This document shows positions 1-8,401 of a stretch of 31,667 nucleotides of DNA, one piece after another. The DNA is from JAWLCG01 sp041687295. Its GTDB lineage: Bacteria > Planctomycetota > Phycisphaerae > SM23-33 > FEN-1343. The DNA lies in assembly GCA_041687295.1 (NCBI GenBank), contig JAWLCG010000009.1:1-31667 (forward strand), given 5' to 3'. Below the pieces are notes generated by a model. The model did not search any database. It saw only the letters and a program-made list of their open reading frames with translations, and had not been told where the DNA came from. The stretch's first letter is position 1. Each line of letters begins with the position of its first letter. Both the position numbers and the translations under genes were made by a program.

Positions 1-673
1 TCGGCTGCGGGCGCTGGACGAGGCCGGCGTGGGTCGGCTGGACATCTCGGCCGATCCGTACCACCAGCAGTTCGTGCCGATCGATCGGCCCCGGCGCCTG
101 GCCCGCGTGGCCGCGGAGGTGCTCGGGCCCGACCGCGTACGGGTTCGCTGGCGGGATTGGCTGGCCGAGGGGTTCGACCTGGTCGGCGAGTCGCCCGCGC
201 GGGTGGGCGAGGTGCTGAGGGCCTGGGCCGGGCGGGGCCGCGACCGCCTGACGGGCCGGGCCGCCGAGGGGCTGGACGACGCCTTGCCGCAAAGGCCGGT
301 CGAAGCCTTCGATGACTCCCCCTGCGACCGCATCCTGTTGCGGGGCAAGCACGTGCACGTGGCGCCGACGGGGGAGCTCTGGCCGGCGACCTGCGTGGGT
401 ATCGTTGTTGGCAACGCCCTAACGCATTCTGTTAGCGAGATTTGGCAAAGACTGGCCGTCGATTGGCCGACATATCCGGTGATAGGCCCGCTGTGCCGTC
501 GCGGGCCGGTGGGGCTGTGGCAGGCCCTGGTGGCGGCGGGCGAAAATCCTGTCCGGCAAGCATTTGCCAGCCGATGCCAGTTGTGCTATACCGTGCGGCG
601 TCTGTGGATGCAGCGATCGGCCCGGGGGCTCGGGCCGGCGGCGGCGTACGGCATTCCTAGAATTCCGGATTAG
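1..673 (+). CDS. Radical SAM/SPASM-type protein, C-terminal part
   Basis: The reading frame is open from base 2, so the gene starts before the window. The visible part begins in the end of a radical SAM barrel: the segment RLDISADPYHQQFVP followed by an arginine-rich helix is typical of the last barrel strands. A cysteine-bearing tail follows. Counting from the GTG at 29, cysteines lie near 99, 122, 156, 183 and 186, the last two as CQLC. GELWPATC followed by a short GN turn resembles SPASM auxiliary-cluster domains, which bind a second iron-sulfur cluster. The CX3CX2C motif that holds the SAM cluster would be upstream and is not seen. The GTG at 29 is only the first start in the window, not the real start. 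Substrate unknown. The family is probable from pattern only. Confidence 0.6.
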   Translation, partial: RLRALDEAGVGRLDISADPYHQQFVPIDRPRRLARVAAEVLGPDRVRVRWRDWLAEGFDLVGESPARVGEVLRAWAGRGRDRLTGRAAEGLDDALPQRPVEAFDDSPCDRILLRGKHVHVAPTGELWPATCVGIVVGNALTHSVSEIWQRLAVDWPTYPVIGPLCRRGPVGLWQALVAAGENPVRQAFASRCQLCYTVRRLWMQRSARGLGPAAAYGIPRIPD

Positions 674-689
674 CCACCGGGAACATCTG

Positions 690-718
690 TCGATTGCCGG
701 TCGTACAGATCGTACAAT
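690..718 (+). promoter_or_regulatory. Possible sigma-70 promoter for the kinase gene
   Basis: A TACAAT hexamer lies at 713-718, five of six matches to the -10 consensus. At 17 bases upstream there is only a poor -35 (TCGATT, 690-695). Transcription would begin near 725, upstream of both candidate kinase starts. Weak call. Confidence 0.25.
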
Positions 719-798
719 AGTGTTATCCGGCCTGTGTTTCCTATTGTTTTGTGGCCGAGCGTCCAGGCCGGGGCGCCAACTCCTTTTCGAAACAGTCG

Positions 799-2052
799 AT
801 GGCGAAAGAGCAGGCGAAACAATTCATCGATGGCTCCATGGACACCGAGGTAGGCCGGCTGGTTGTCGAGCAGCGGCTGGCCACGCCCGAGGAGGTCCAG
901 GAGTGTCGTGAGATCCAGAAGCAGGGCTCCGACCCCATGCAGCGCAGCCTCGCCGAGCTGCTGGTGGACCGGGGCTGTGTGACGGTTCGGCAGATCCATC
1001 GTCTCAAGGAGACGATCGAGGATAGCCGCAAGGCCAGCAACATCCCCGGCTACGTCCTGCGGGCCAAACTCGGCGCCGGGGCGATGGCGACGGTCTTCCG
1101 CGCCCGCCAGGTGAGCCTCGACCGCGACGTGGCCATCAAGATCCTGCCGCGGCGCCTCAGCGAGAACGCCGACTACGTCGAGCGCTTCTACCGCGAGGGC
1201 CGGGCCGCCGGCGCCTTGAACCATCCCAACATCGTCCAGGCCATCGACGTCGGCGAGGGCGGCGGCTACCACTACTTCGTCATGGAGCTCGTCGAGGGCC
1301 ATACCGTCTACGACGAGCTCGCCGAGGGCAAGGTCTTCAGCGAGGACGAGGCCCTGGACATCACCATCCAGGTCGCCAAGGCCCTCAAGCACGCCCACGA
1401 TCGCGGCCTGATCCACCGCGACGTCAAGCCCAAGAACATCATGATCACGCCGGACCGCGTGGCCAAGCTGGCCGACATGGGCCTGGCTCGCGAAGCCGAC
1501 GACGTCAAGCTCGCCCAGGCCGAGAAGGGCCGGGCCTTCGGCACGCCCTACTACATCAGCCCCGAGCAGATCCGCGGCGAGATCAACATCGACTTCCGCG
1601 CCGACGTCTACAGCCTCGGCGCGACCTTTTACCACATGGTCACCGGGCGCGTGCCCTTCGAGGGCGCCACGCCGGCGGCCGTCATGCACAAGCACCTCAA
1701 GGAGCCGCTCGTTCCGCCCGACCACGTGAATACGAGCCTCTCGGCCGGCATCGGCGAGATCATCGAGGTCATGATGGCCAAGGACCGCGAGCAGCGCTAC
1801 GGCAGCACGGCCGACCTGCTGGTCGACCTCGAGGCCGTCCGCCGCGGCGAGGCCCCGCCCCTGGCTCGCCGGCGGATCGACCACGACGTGCTCGACCGCC
1901 TCAGCAGCGGCGAGGGCAACGACGCCGACATCGGCCAGGCCGAGACCGTCGTCGTCCACGAAGCCTCCCCCAGCCACATGACCGCCTTCATCCTCCTGGC
2001 CGGGGCCCTGGCCCTGAGCCTGCTGTTCAACCTCTTCCTGCTGATGAACTGA
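799..2052 (+). CDS. Membrane-anchored Ser/Thr protein kinase (PknB/Hanks type)
   Basis: A 417-residue kinase. About 80 N-terminal residues (two short helical repeats of the TEVGRLVVEQRLATPEEV type) precede the catalytic domain. The domain has a glycine loop GAGAMATV near 92-99, the ATP lysine in VAIK near 114, HRDVKPKN near 206-213 and a metal motif that reads DMG instead of DFG near 226. The APE motif reads SPE in YYISPEQ. The catalytic Lys and Asp are present, so it should be active. A hydrophobic segment near 393-416 ends the protein, which places the kinase in the cytoplasm tethered by its C terminus, with almost no sensor outside. I chose the ATG at 799; an in-frame GTG at 751 would add 16 residues of unlikely composition. 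Neither start has a clear ribosome binding site. It stands alone, so its partner is unknown. Confidence 0.9.
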   Translation: MAKEQAKQFIDGSMDTEVGRLVVEQRLATPEEVQECREIQKQGSDPMQRSLAELLVDRGCVTVRQIHRLKETIEDSRKASNIPGYVLRAKLGAGAMATVFRARQVSLDRDVAIKILPRRLSENADYVERFYREGRAAGALNHPNIVQAIDVGEGGGYHYFVMELVEGHTVYDELAEGKVFSEDEALDITIQVAKALKHAHDRGLIHRDVKPKNIMITPDRVAKLADMGLAREADDVKLAQAEKGRAFGTPYYISPEQIRGEINIDFRADVYSLGATFYHMVTGRVPFEGATPAAVMHKHLKEPLVPPDHVNTSLSAGIGEIIEVMMAKDREQRYGSTADLLVDLEAVRRGEAPPLARRRIDHDVLDRLSSGEGNDADIGQAETVVVHEASPSHMTAFILLAGALALSLLFNLFLLMN

Positions 2053-2115
2053 CGCCCAGGCCCCCACGGCTCGCCGAAGACCACCGCTGCGCGCAACCGG
2101 TGGCTCGCCGTTCGA

Positions 2116-2148
2116 GTAGCGCGGGCACGGCCCGCCATCGATGGCGCC
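2116..2148 (+). repeat. GTAG-headed palindrome, family B copy 1
   Basis: GTAG is followed by GCGGGC, a short ACG loop, GCCCGC and the tail ATCGATGGCGCC. It matches the 33-base copy at 25775-25807 at all but two positions. It lies about 65 bases after the kinase stop. Confidence 0.75.
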
Positions 2149-2195
2149 AACCCCCGTGACGCGTACCATGGCCGCTTTCGGCCACCCGAGAAGGA

Positions 2196-2261
2196 GGGGC
2201 TGCGCTCCGCTGCGCCCCAGCCTACGGCGCGGGCCGTTTTCGTAGGCTGGGGCGCAGCCCC
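2196..2261. repeat. Inverted pair of GTAG-headed palindromes, family C
   Basis: One unit reads GTAGGCTGGGGCGCAGCCCC on the plus strand (2242-2261). Its partner is on the minus strand at 2196-2225, with GTAG at 2225-2222 and a slightly longer hairpin made of GGGGCTGCGC and GCGCCCC. The 17 bases from CTGCGCCCCAGCC through CTAC are an exact reverse complement between the two. The pair sits in the gap between the convergent kinase and esterase genes and could also act as a bidirectional terminator or RNA stabiliser. Confidence 0.65.
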
Positions 2262-2304
2262 ACCTTTGCCCCCCATGGGCGTCTGCGGAATGCTCTGGGT
2301 CGTC

Positions 2305-4803
2305 CTACCGCCGCCGGCGCAGGCCCAGGGCGGCCAGGGCGAGCAGGGCCAGGGCGGTCGGCTCGGGCACGGCCCCGAAGTTGAAGTCCAGCAGCGACCG
2401 GTCGGCGTCGTTGACCACGCCGTCGCCGTTGAAGTCCCCGCCGGCGAAGCCCACGCCCACAGCGTTCCAGTTGGCCTGCAGGATCAGCCGGTCGGCCTCG
2501 TTGACCCGCCCGTCGAAGTTCGCGTCGCCCGCCCAGGTCGCCACCGCCCACAGGCCCTGGGGCCCGGGCTTGGGCGCCAGGGTCATCATGTGGCCGTCGA
2601 TGAACAGCAGGGCGCTGCTGTACTGGCTGAACTGCCCGCTGGCGCCGCCGTCGGCCTCGATCAGCAGCCAGCGCTGCAGGGGGGTGGGCTGCAGGCTCGT
2701 GGGCGTCTCCCGGGTCTGGGTGCCGCCCAGCGGGGCGGCGCCGGTGACGGTGAGTCGGCTGGTGGGATTCTCCAGCCTGAGCGTCAGCCGGCCCAGGGCC
2801 TGCTGGAGGTAGGAGCCCTCGATGCGGAGGGCCTGGCCGTTGGTCCGCAGGTCGATGCGTCCGGCGTTGACCAGGTGGGCCGCGGCGGTGCCCTCGCCGC
2901 TCAGCTGGCCGTCGCTGGCGATCCAGAGCGTGCCGGGCGCGACGGCGGCGGCCGACTGGGTGCCGACGATGAGCTTGCCGCCCTGGACTTCCGCCCGGCC
3001 TCGGCGCCACAGGTGCAGGCTGTTGCTGACGACCAGGCCGCTGTCGGCGACGGTGAGGCTGGCCGGGCCGCCGGCGGCGAGGTTCGAGCCGCCCACGAAC
3101 AGCCCATGGGTGACGAAGGCGATGGCCCCGGGGCCACGGACCTCGGCGACGCCGCTGCCGTTGGGGCTGCTGGCCAGCTGGATCTGACGGGCCTGCACGA
3201 TGCCGCCGGTGACCTCCAAGCGGCCCGGGCCGGTCACACCGACCTCCATCAGCTCGGTGGCGTTCACCGAGCCGCCCTCCACGCGGACCGTGCCGGCGAC
3301 GCCGGCGACGGTGCCCAGGCGGGCCCGGCCAACCTCAAAGGCCCCGCCGGCCTGGACGGTGACGGTGGCGGCGCCCTGCATGCCGACCATGACGGTACCG
3401 GGCGTGCTCCAGCGGGCGTTGCCGCCGGCGACGCGGACGTCGACGGCGCCGCTGCCGCGGCCGAGGTGGGCCTCAGGGCTGCTGGCGCGGCCGCCGTCGA
3501 GGACCTCGATACTCGCGGGGCCGCCGTCGCCGGCCAGCAGGATGCCATTGACCTGCCAGGTGGCGCCGGCGCCGTGGACGCGGACGCTGGCCGAGGCCGT
3601 GGCGGCGCGGGCGAGGCTGGCATTGCTGGACTGCAGGCGCCCGCCGGGGCCGATGTCCAGCGTGCCGGCGCCCTGCTGGCCGATGGTGATGTGGCGGTCG
3701 CCCAGCTCGATGGCCGAGCCGGTGATGCTGAGCGTGCCCTGGCCGGTGGGCTGCAGGCCCAGGGTGACGTCCTCGGGAATGTCGGCGGTGGCGCCGGGCT
3801 GGAGGGTGAGCGAGCCGGTGCCGGCCTGGCCGATCGTGAAGGCGTAGAGGGTGGAGAAGTAGCCCCCGTCCTGGACGGTGACGCTGCCGGTGGTGCCGGC
3901 GGAGGGCCCGAACTGGGCCATGGCGGTCTGGAGGCTGCCGCCGCTGGCCAGGGTGATGTCGCCCTTGAGGTTGCCGTTCTGGAAGAACCTCCGCCCGCTG
4001 GCGGCGTCAACGGTGATCGACTCGCCGGGGGCGAGGTAGACGTCCAGCAGCATCGAGACGTCATGGGGCTGACCGGCGCGCTGGGCGCTCATCCACTCGA
4101 ACAGGCCCGGGTGGCGGTTGCCCTCGTTGCCGACGATGTGGCCGGCCTCGGGATAGATGGTGTACATCACCGGCCCGCCCAGGGCGATGGCGGCGTCGAG
4201 CGTGGGCTTGGTGGCGGCGACGCTGGTGGCGCCGTTGTAGTCCTTGCCGCCGATGAAGGCCCAGACCGGGCTGCCGGCGGCGATCAACTCAGGCGTCATG
4301 CCCCAGGTGGCCACACCGGCCATGGGGGCGCTGGCGGCGAAGACGTCCGGGCGATGGGCCGTGCCGGCGAAGGAGTTCCACCCGCCCAGCGACCAGCCCG
4401 AGGCGTAGGTCCGCGTCGGCTCGAGCATGGGGTAGTCCTGGGCCAGGTCGAGCACGAGGTTGGCCACGCTGTCCATGAAGCCCTGGGCACTGCCGCTGGG
4501 CATCTGCGGGACGATCATGAAGCCCGGGTGCTCCTGGTTCTTGGCCCAGTTGAGCATGATCGTAGCGTCGGGGTAGACCGCCGAGCCCTCCAGCGTGGTA
4601 TGGCCCGACGAGTGCAGCCACATCCACATGGGATATTCCTTATTCGGGTCGAGGTTGGGCGGCACGTAGAGGGCGTAGCGGAACGACATGCCCTGCTCGG
4701 GAATGTACTCGAGCAGTTGGAAGTCGCTCAAGGCCGCCTGGCTCGCCGACGTCGAGCCCAGCAGGGCGCACAGCAGCGCCAGGACCGTCAAACGCGTCGC
4801 CAT
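2305..4803 (-). CDS. Secreted alpha/beta-hydrolase (esterase/depolymerase-like) with beta-repeat stalk, dockerin and PEP-CTERM tail
   Basis: An 832-residue protein started at the ATG at 4803, which has a strong GGAGGAGAAG site just upstream; the frame stays open further but that part is not coding-like. Residues 1-23 are a signal peptide. Residues 27-245 form an alpha/beta-hydrolase of the feruloyl esterase/PHB depolymerase kind: nucleophile Ser138 in GWSLGG, likely acid Asp188 in GGKD, and His222 in EAGHIVGNEG. From about 265 to 740 there are many short glycine-rich beta-strand repeats (G-T-L-x-I-x-G-G types), as in right-handed beta-helix or autotransporter stalks. Two dockerin-like Ca loops follow (759-811, GDANFDGRVN and GDFNGDGVVN), then a PEP-CTERM tail with VPEP, a hydrophobic span and RRRR. 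It is probably exported, sorted by an exosortase system not in this window, and held at the surface while cleaving an ester. The substrate is not known. Confidence 0.85.
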   Translation of the reverse strand: MATRLTVLALLCALLGSTSASQAALSDFQLLEYIPEQGMSFRYALYVPPNLDPNKEYPMWMWLHSSGHTTLEGSAVYPDATIMLNWAKNQEHPGFMIVPQMPSGSAQGFMDSVANLVLDLAQDYPMLEPTRTYASGWSLGGWNSFAGTAHRPDVFAASAPMAGVATWGMTPELIAAGSPVWAFIGGKDYNGATSVAATKPTLDAAIALGGPVMYTIYPEAGHIVGNEGNRHPGLFEWMSAQRAGQPHDVSMLLDVYLAPGESITVDAASGRRFFQNGNLKGDITLASGGSLQTAMAQFGPSAGTTGSVTVQDGGYFSTLYAFTIGQAGTGSLTLQPGATADIPEDVTLGLQPTGQGTLSITGSAIELGDRHITIGQQGAGTLDIGPGGRLQSSNASLARAATASASVRVHGAGATWQVNGILLAGDGGPASIEVLDGGRASSPEAHLGRGSGAVDVRVAGGNARWSTPGTVMVGMQGAATVTVQAGGAFEVGRARLGTVAGVAGTVRVEGGSVNATELMEVGVTGPGRLEVTGGIVQARQIQLASSPNGSGVAEVRGPGAIAFVTHGLFVGGSNLAAGGPASLTVADSGLVVSNSLHLWRRGRAEVQGGKLIVGTQSAAAVAPGTLWIASDGQLSGEGTAAAHLVNAGRIDLRTNGQALRIEGSYLQQALGRLTLRLENPTSRLTVTGAAPLGGTQTRETPTSLQPTPLQRWLLIEADGGASGQFSQYSSALLFIDGHMMTLAPKPGPQGLWAVATWAGDANFDGRVNEADRLILQANWNAVGVGFAGGDFNGDGVVNDADRSLLDFNFGAVPEPTALALLALAALGLRRRR

Positions 4804-4957
4804 GATCTTCTCCTCCAGCCCGCACAAGCGGCGGGCGCAAGCGGATCGACAGCACGACCAGATCGGCCAGGATCGAGCCGTGAACCTGACCTGAGCCAAG
4901 CCCCGGTGCCGGCCAAACGGAACGAGACCAGGAGCCGACAATGGGGCCTTTAATCAG

Positions 4958-4985
4958 ACGATAGCACACATTGGCCATCTGTCAA
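4958..4985 (-). promoter_or_regulatory. Probable sigma-70 promoter for the esterase gene
   Basis: On the minus strand a perfect TTGACA (4985-4980) is followed after 16 bases by TATCGT (4963-4958), four of six matches to the -10. It is in a locally AT-rich patch about 155 bases before the esterase ATG and downstream of the activator gene's stop. Confidence 0.45.
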
Positions 4986-5047
4986 CCGGAGAAGGGGGTC
5001 TCGGGAGGCGGTCGAAACGGTTTCTGGGAGAACTTTTCCCGGCGGGT

Positions 5048-6391
5048 CTACAGCCCCAGGCGGCGGAGCTTCTTGTAGAGCCCCGCGCGGGTGATGCCCA
5101 GCAGGCGGGCGGCCTGGGCCTTGTTGCCGCCGGTGCGGGCGAGGGCCTGCTCCAGGGCGGCCCGCTCGTCGGCGGGCTGCGGGCGGGCGTGGCGGGGCTG
5201 GAGGATCTCGGCCGGCAGGCTCTCGGCGCCCAGCAGGGCCGCGTCGGGGGGCGTGACGACCAGGGCGTGCTCGAGGGCGTGCTCGAGCTGGCGGACGTTG
5301 CCGGGCCAGTCGTACCGCATCAGGGCGTCGAGGCAGCCGGCCTCACAGCCCCCGACGGCCCGGCCGTAGCGGGTGTTCAGGCGGGCCAGGAAGTGCCCGA
5401 CCAGCTCGGGAATGTCCTCGCGCCGCCCGCGCAGGGCCGGCACCTGCAGGCCCACCACCCGCAGGCGGTAGAACAGATCCTCGCGGAAGCGCCCCTCGCG
5501 CACGGCCTGGGCCAGATCGACGTTGGTGGCCGCCAGGATCCGCACGTCGACGCGGCGGGGGCGGTTCTCGCCCAGGCGAGTCACCTCGCCCTCCTGCAGC
5601 ACCCGCAGTAGCTTGACCTGCGAGGCCAGGGGCAGCTCGGCCACCTCGTCCAGCAGCAGCGTGCCGCCGTCGGCCTCCTCGAATCGCCCCCGGCGGTCGG
5701 CGGCGGCGCCGGTGAAGGCGCCCTTGACGTGGCCGAACAGCTCGGCCTCCAGCAGCGTCTCGGGCAGGGCGCCGCAGTTGACGGCAAGCAGCAGCCGCTC
5801 GCCCCGACCGCTGCGCTGGTGGATGGCGCGGGCGACGAGCTCCTTGCCTGTGCCCGTCTCGCCCTCGATGACCACGCCTGCGTCGGTGGCGGCCACGGTC
5901 TGGATGGCCTGGAATAGCCGCTGCATCGGCTCGCTGGATCCCACCAGCTCGCCGAGGCGCCCCGCGCGGGCAATCTCGGCGCGGAGCTCGCGGATCTCCG
6001 TCCGGGCCGAGCGGATGGGGCTGACGTCGACCAGGGCCTCGATGGCGCCGATGGTCCGCCCCGCGTCGTCCAGCACGGGCCGAACGCGCCGCATCACCGG
6101 CACGACCCGCCCGTCGGCGCGGCGGATCTCGCACTCGAACTCGTTGCCACAGCCGCCGCGGAGCGGGTGGACGGCCTGGAGGGCCTGGGCGTTGCGGCGG
6201 TTGCACATGTCCAGCCGAAGCGCCTCGACCGACCGGCCCAGGGCCTGCTCGGGCGCGTAGCCGGTCAACTCGGCGGCCGAGCGATTCCAGAAGAGGATCC
6301 GCCCGTCCGCGTCGACCATGAAGACCGCGCAGGGGATCGTCTCCAGCAACGCCCGGCGGAAGTGCTCGTCAATCGGTGGCGTGAGGTCCAT
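5048..6391 (-). CDS. PAS-domain sigma-54-dependent transcriptional activator
   Basis: A 447-residue enhancer-binding protein. An N-terminal PAS domain (about 15-125) contains three cysteines (in DMCNRR, GGCGNEF and ECEIRR) that could bind a cofactor or sense redox; this is an inference. The central AAA+ domain has Walker A GETGTGKE near 177, the sigma-54 contact loop GAFTGA near 224, Walker B TLLLDE near 244 and the FYRL/VPALRGR segment. A Fis-type helix-turn-helix ends the protein (about 410-447, NKAQAARLLGITRAGLYKKL). There is no receiver domain, so control is by the PAS ligand and not by phosphorylation. I used the ATG at 6391, preceded by GAGG; a GTG at 6400 is an alternative. It lies upstream of the esterase gene on the same strand, but I found no -24/-12 promoter in the window, so its target is open. 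Confidence 0.93.
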   Translation of the reverse strand: MDLTPPIDEHFRRALLETIPCAVFMVDADGRILFWNRSAAELTGYAPEQALGRSVEALRLDMCNRRNAQALQAVHPLRGGCGNEFECEIRRADGRVVPVMRRVRPVLDDAGRTIGAIEALVDVSPIRSARTEIRELRAEIARAGRLGELVGSSEPMQRLFQAIQTVAATDAGVVIEGETGTGKELVARAIHQRSGRGERLLLAVNCGALPETLLEAELFGHVKGAFTGAAADRRGRFEEADGGTLLLDEVAELPLASQVKLLRVLQEGEVTRLGENRPRRVDVRILAATNVDLAQAVREGRFREDLFYRLRVVGLQVPALRGRREDIPELVGHFLARLNTRYGRAVGGCEAGCLDALMRYDWPGNVRQLEHALEHALVVTPPDAALLGAESLPAEILQPRHARPQPADERAALEQALARTGGNKAQAARLLGITRAGLYKKLRRLGL

Positions 6392-6441
6392 GGGCCTCAC
6401 TGTACCACGGCCGGGGCTGAGCCGCCAAGGGCCCCGGCGTA

Positions 6442-6499
6442 CCCGGCCTAGAAGGCCGGGCCTGAACCCGCTACGCGGGCCAAGCCCCGTGAACGGGGC
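6442..6499. repeat. Three consecutive small hairpins
   Basis: CCCGGCC/GGCCGGG (6442-6460), CCCGC/GCGGG (6467-6479) and GCCCCG/CGGGGC (6484-6499) follow each other at gaps of four to six bases. All have perfect stems and three- to five-base loops. They lie upstream of the sigma-54 activator. The layout suggests a structured multi-hairpin repeat. No function is evident. Confidence 0.6.
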
Positions 6500-6679
6500 T
6501 GCAGAGGCCCTCGCCGTGGCCCTGGCCGGGGTGTTGGGAGGCGCCGGTTGCTGAGCCTGTTATTCTGGGCTGGAGAGTGTAGCAGGGAGGGCACCGCCCG
6601 CTCGGGCCCAAGGGCTGGCCCTCTGCCCATTGGACGTGTGAGTGCGCTGTGCCACGCCAGGCACGGCCCGGCCAAGAGG

Positions 6680-6701
6680 CCCACGGATGGCAATCCGTGG
6701 G
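6680..6701. repeat. CCCACGGAT hairpin repeat, copy 1 (family D)
   Basis: A perfect nine-base stem (CCCACGGAT and ATCCGTGGG) with loop GGCA, followed by GCTTGGG. The same 22 bases plus GCTTGGG recur at 9750, and a version with a longer loop is at 28726. It lies about 47 bases past the stop of the PEP-CTERM gene that ends at 6749, so it may also mark that transcript's end. Confidence 0.7.
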
Positions 6702-6748
6702 CTTGGGTGGGACGACACCGTCAACCCGCACGTGGATGGGCAGAGGGC

Positions 6749-8227
6749 CTACCGCCGCCGGCGCAGCGCCACGGCCGCCCCGGCCAGCAGGGCCAGGGCC
6801 GTCGGTTCAGGCACGGCCGCCAGCTCGGTGTCGCCCCAGTGGGCCAGCAGGATGTTGAGGTCGCGGTCGTCGATGTAGGCGCTGTCGTCGAAGTCGCCGC
6901 TCCGCCAGCCGGCTGTGGTCGTCTCGCCCCAGTGGCTCAGGACGATGTTGAGGTCGCGGTCGTCGACCACCCCGTTGCGGTCGGCGTCGCCGGGGATGGC
7001 CGGCGGGTAGGACACGAGCTCGTCGAGGATCGTGCCGTCGCCCTCGAGGATGTCGTAGTAGAGGTTCAGCCCGTTGAGGTTGAGCACCGACCCGCTGCCC
7101 AGCACCAGCCGATGCACGTACAGGGCCTCCAGGGCCAGGCCGGTGCGGTTGGTGTAGAGGTCGGACAGGACGACGTGGCTGTCGTCGTCGAGGGTGAGCG
7201 TCGGCAGGGCGAAGTTGTTCGAATGGCCGGCCGGCACGTCGCCCAGGTCGGCGCCGCCGACCTCCAGGGGCACCCAGCCCTCCCAGCCGACCTCGGTAGT
7301 CTCCCAGCCGCCAGCCAGCATCAGCTCGGCTGAGGCGTCCCACGACCACAGGGCCGGGTCCTTCTGGCGGTAGAGGAAGCTGCTGCTGGCGACCAGTACG
7401 GCGTTGGCGTTCATGTCCAGGCGGGTCATGGTGGACATCGTCACGTCCGAGCCGCCCATGAAGCCGCCGTTGATCTCCAGTTCGCCGCCCTGGAGGCTGA
7501 TGGGTCCCTCGGTGAAGACGAACCCGGTGCTGTCGACCTGGATCTTGCCGCCGATCGCACGCCAGCCGCCGGTGCCGTAGACCCCCACCTCCGTGCGGAG
7601 CGTGCCCTCGCCGTAGCTCTCGAACCAGCCGTCGTTGGTCTTGTCCTGCTCGGTCAGGCTCAGCACCGACGGCCCCGACGCGCGGACGGTGGCGGTGTTC
7701 TCCAGGGCGATGGCGATCTGGCCCGCGCCGTGGATGAGGTTGTCCCGGTTGGCCAGCAGGCCCGGGCCGTGGATCCGGTTGTCGAGGGAGGTGGACAGGT
7801 CGATCTCGCCGCCGCCGCTGACGATCGTCGTGGAGTCCAGCTGCAGGTTGGCCCCGAAGGTGCCCCCGTGCAGCCGAAGCGTGCCCGCGTTGCTCAGCAG
7901 GCCGCCCTCCAGCGTGAGCGTCCGCATCTGCGGGACGCGGACGGTGTCGCCGGGGCTGATGGTGAGCGTCTCGATCCGCACGTCGGGGTCGACGACGGCC
8001 AGGGCGTCGCCGGCGCCGCCGTTGTCGACGAAGACGTCGTAGAGCGTGCCGTCGTTCATCGGCACCACGCCGCCGACCCAGTTGTTCGACTGGTGCCAGA
8101 TGCCGGTGACCCCGGGCTTCCAGACCGCGTCCTCCGCCCGGGCCGGCGAGACGGCTAGGGCCATCGCCACCCCCACGGCGCAGAACACGCCCGCACGCCA
8201 TGCCCATCGAGGCAATTGGCCGATCAT
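6749..8227 (-). CDS. Secreted PEP-CTERM protein with dockerin-like repeats
   Basis: A 492-residue exported protein. The ATG at 8227 has an AAGGGG site eight bases upstream and opens a signal peptide (MIGQLPRW to about residue 31, ending ARA). The body is glycine-rich beta structure with strands such as TLTLEGGLLSNAG and LQGGELEINGG, typical of planctomycete autotransporter-like or beta-helix surface proteins. No catalytic motif is visible. Two dockerin-like loops near 413-470 (GDADRNGVVDDRDLN, and a weakened GDFDDSAYIDDRDLN) precede AVPEP, a hydrophobic span and RRRR. The layout matches the esterase's tail but without an enzyme domain. Likely a structural or matrix surface protein; the function is not known. 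Confidence 0.85.
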   Translation of the reverse strand: MIGQLPRWAWRAGVFCAVGVAMALAVSPARAEDAVWKPGVTGIWHQSNNWVGGVVPMNDGTLYDVFVDNGGAGDALAVVDPDVRIETLTISPGDTVRVPQMRTLTLEGGLLSNAGTLRLHGGTFGANLQLDSTTIVSGGGEIDLSTSLDNRIHGPGLLANRDNLIHGAGQIAIALENTATVRASGPSVLSLTEQDKTNDGWFESYGEGTLRTEVGVYGTGGWRAIGGKIQVDSTGFVFTEGPISLQGGELEINGGFMGGSDVTMSTMTRLDMNANAVLVASSSFLYRQKDPALWSWDASAELMLAGGWETTEVGWEGWVPLEVGGADLGDVPAGHSNNFALPTLTLDDDSHVVLSDLYTNRTGLALEALYVHRLVLGSGSVLNLNGLNLYYDILEGDGTILDELVSYPPAIPGDADRNGVVDDRDLNIVLSHWGETTTAGWRSGDFDDSAYIDDRDLNILLAHWGDTELAAVPEPTALALLAGAAVALRRRR

Positions 8228-8401
8228 GGCAGATCCCCTTTCTTCGGAACCCACCGCGGCGGGGCCCGCACGGATGGGCGGGGCCACCCCACCGAGGGGA
8301 CGCGAACAGAAGTGAAGATGCGTCTATTGTGACTGTACCGCGCCCCAGCCGTCGGTCAAGGGGTGCCGGGCCCGGGGGGACAGGTTTTGGCCGCGGGCGG
8401 C

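Noticed and set aside
670..2169. Long minus-strand open frame over the kinase gene
   Set aside because: It is the antisense of the kinase with its high-GC codon pattern; no protein family features.
2266..4953. 895-codon plus-strand open frame over the esterase gene
   Set aside because: A shadow of the high-GC esterase; repetitive Gly/Ala/Asp content and no signal or domain.
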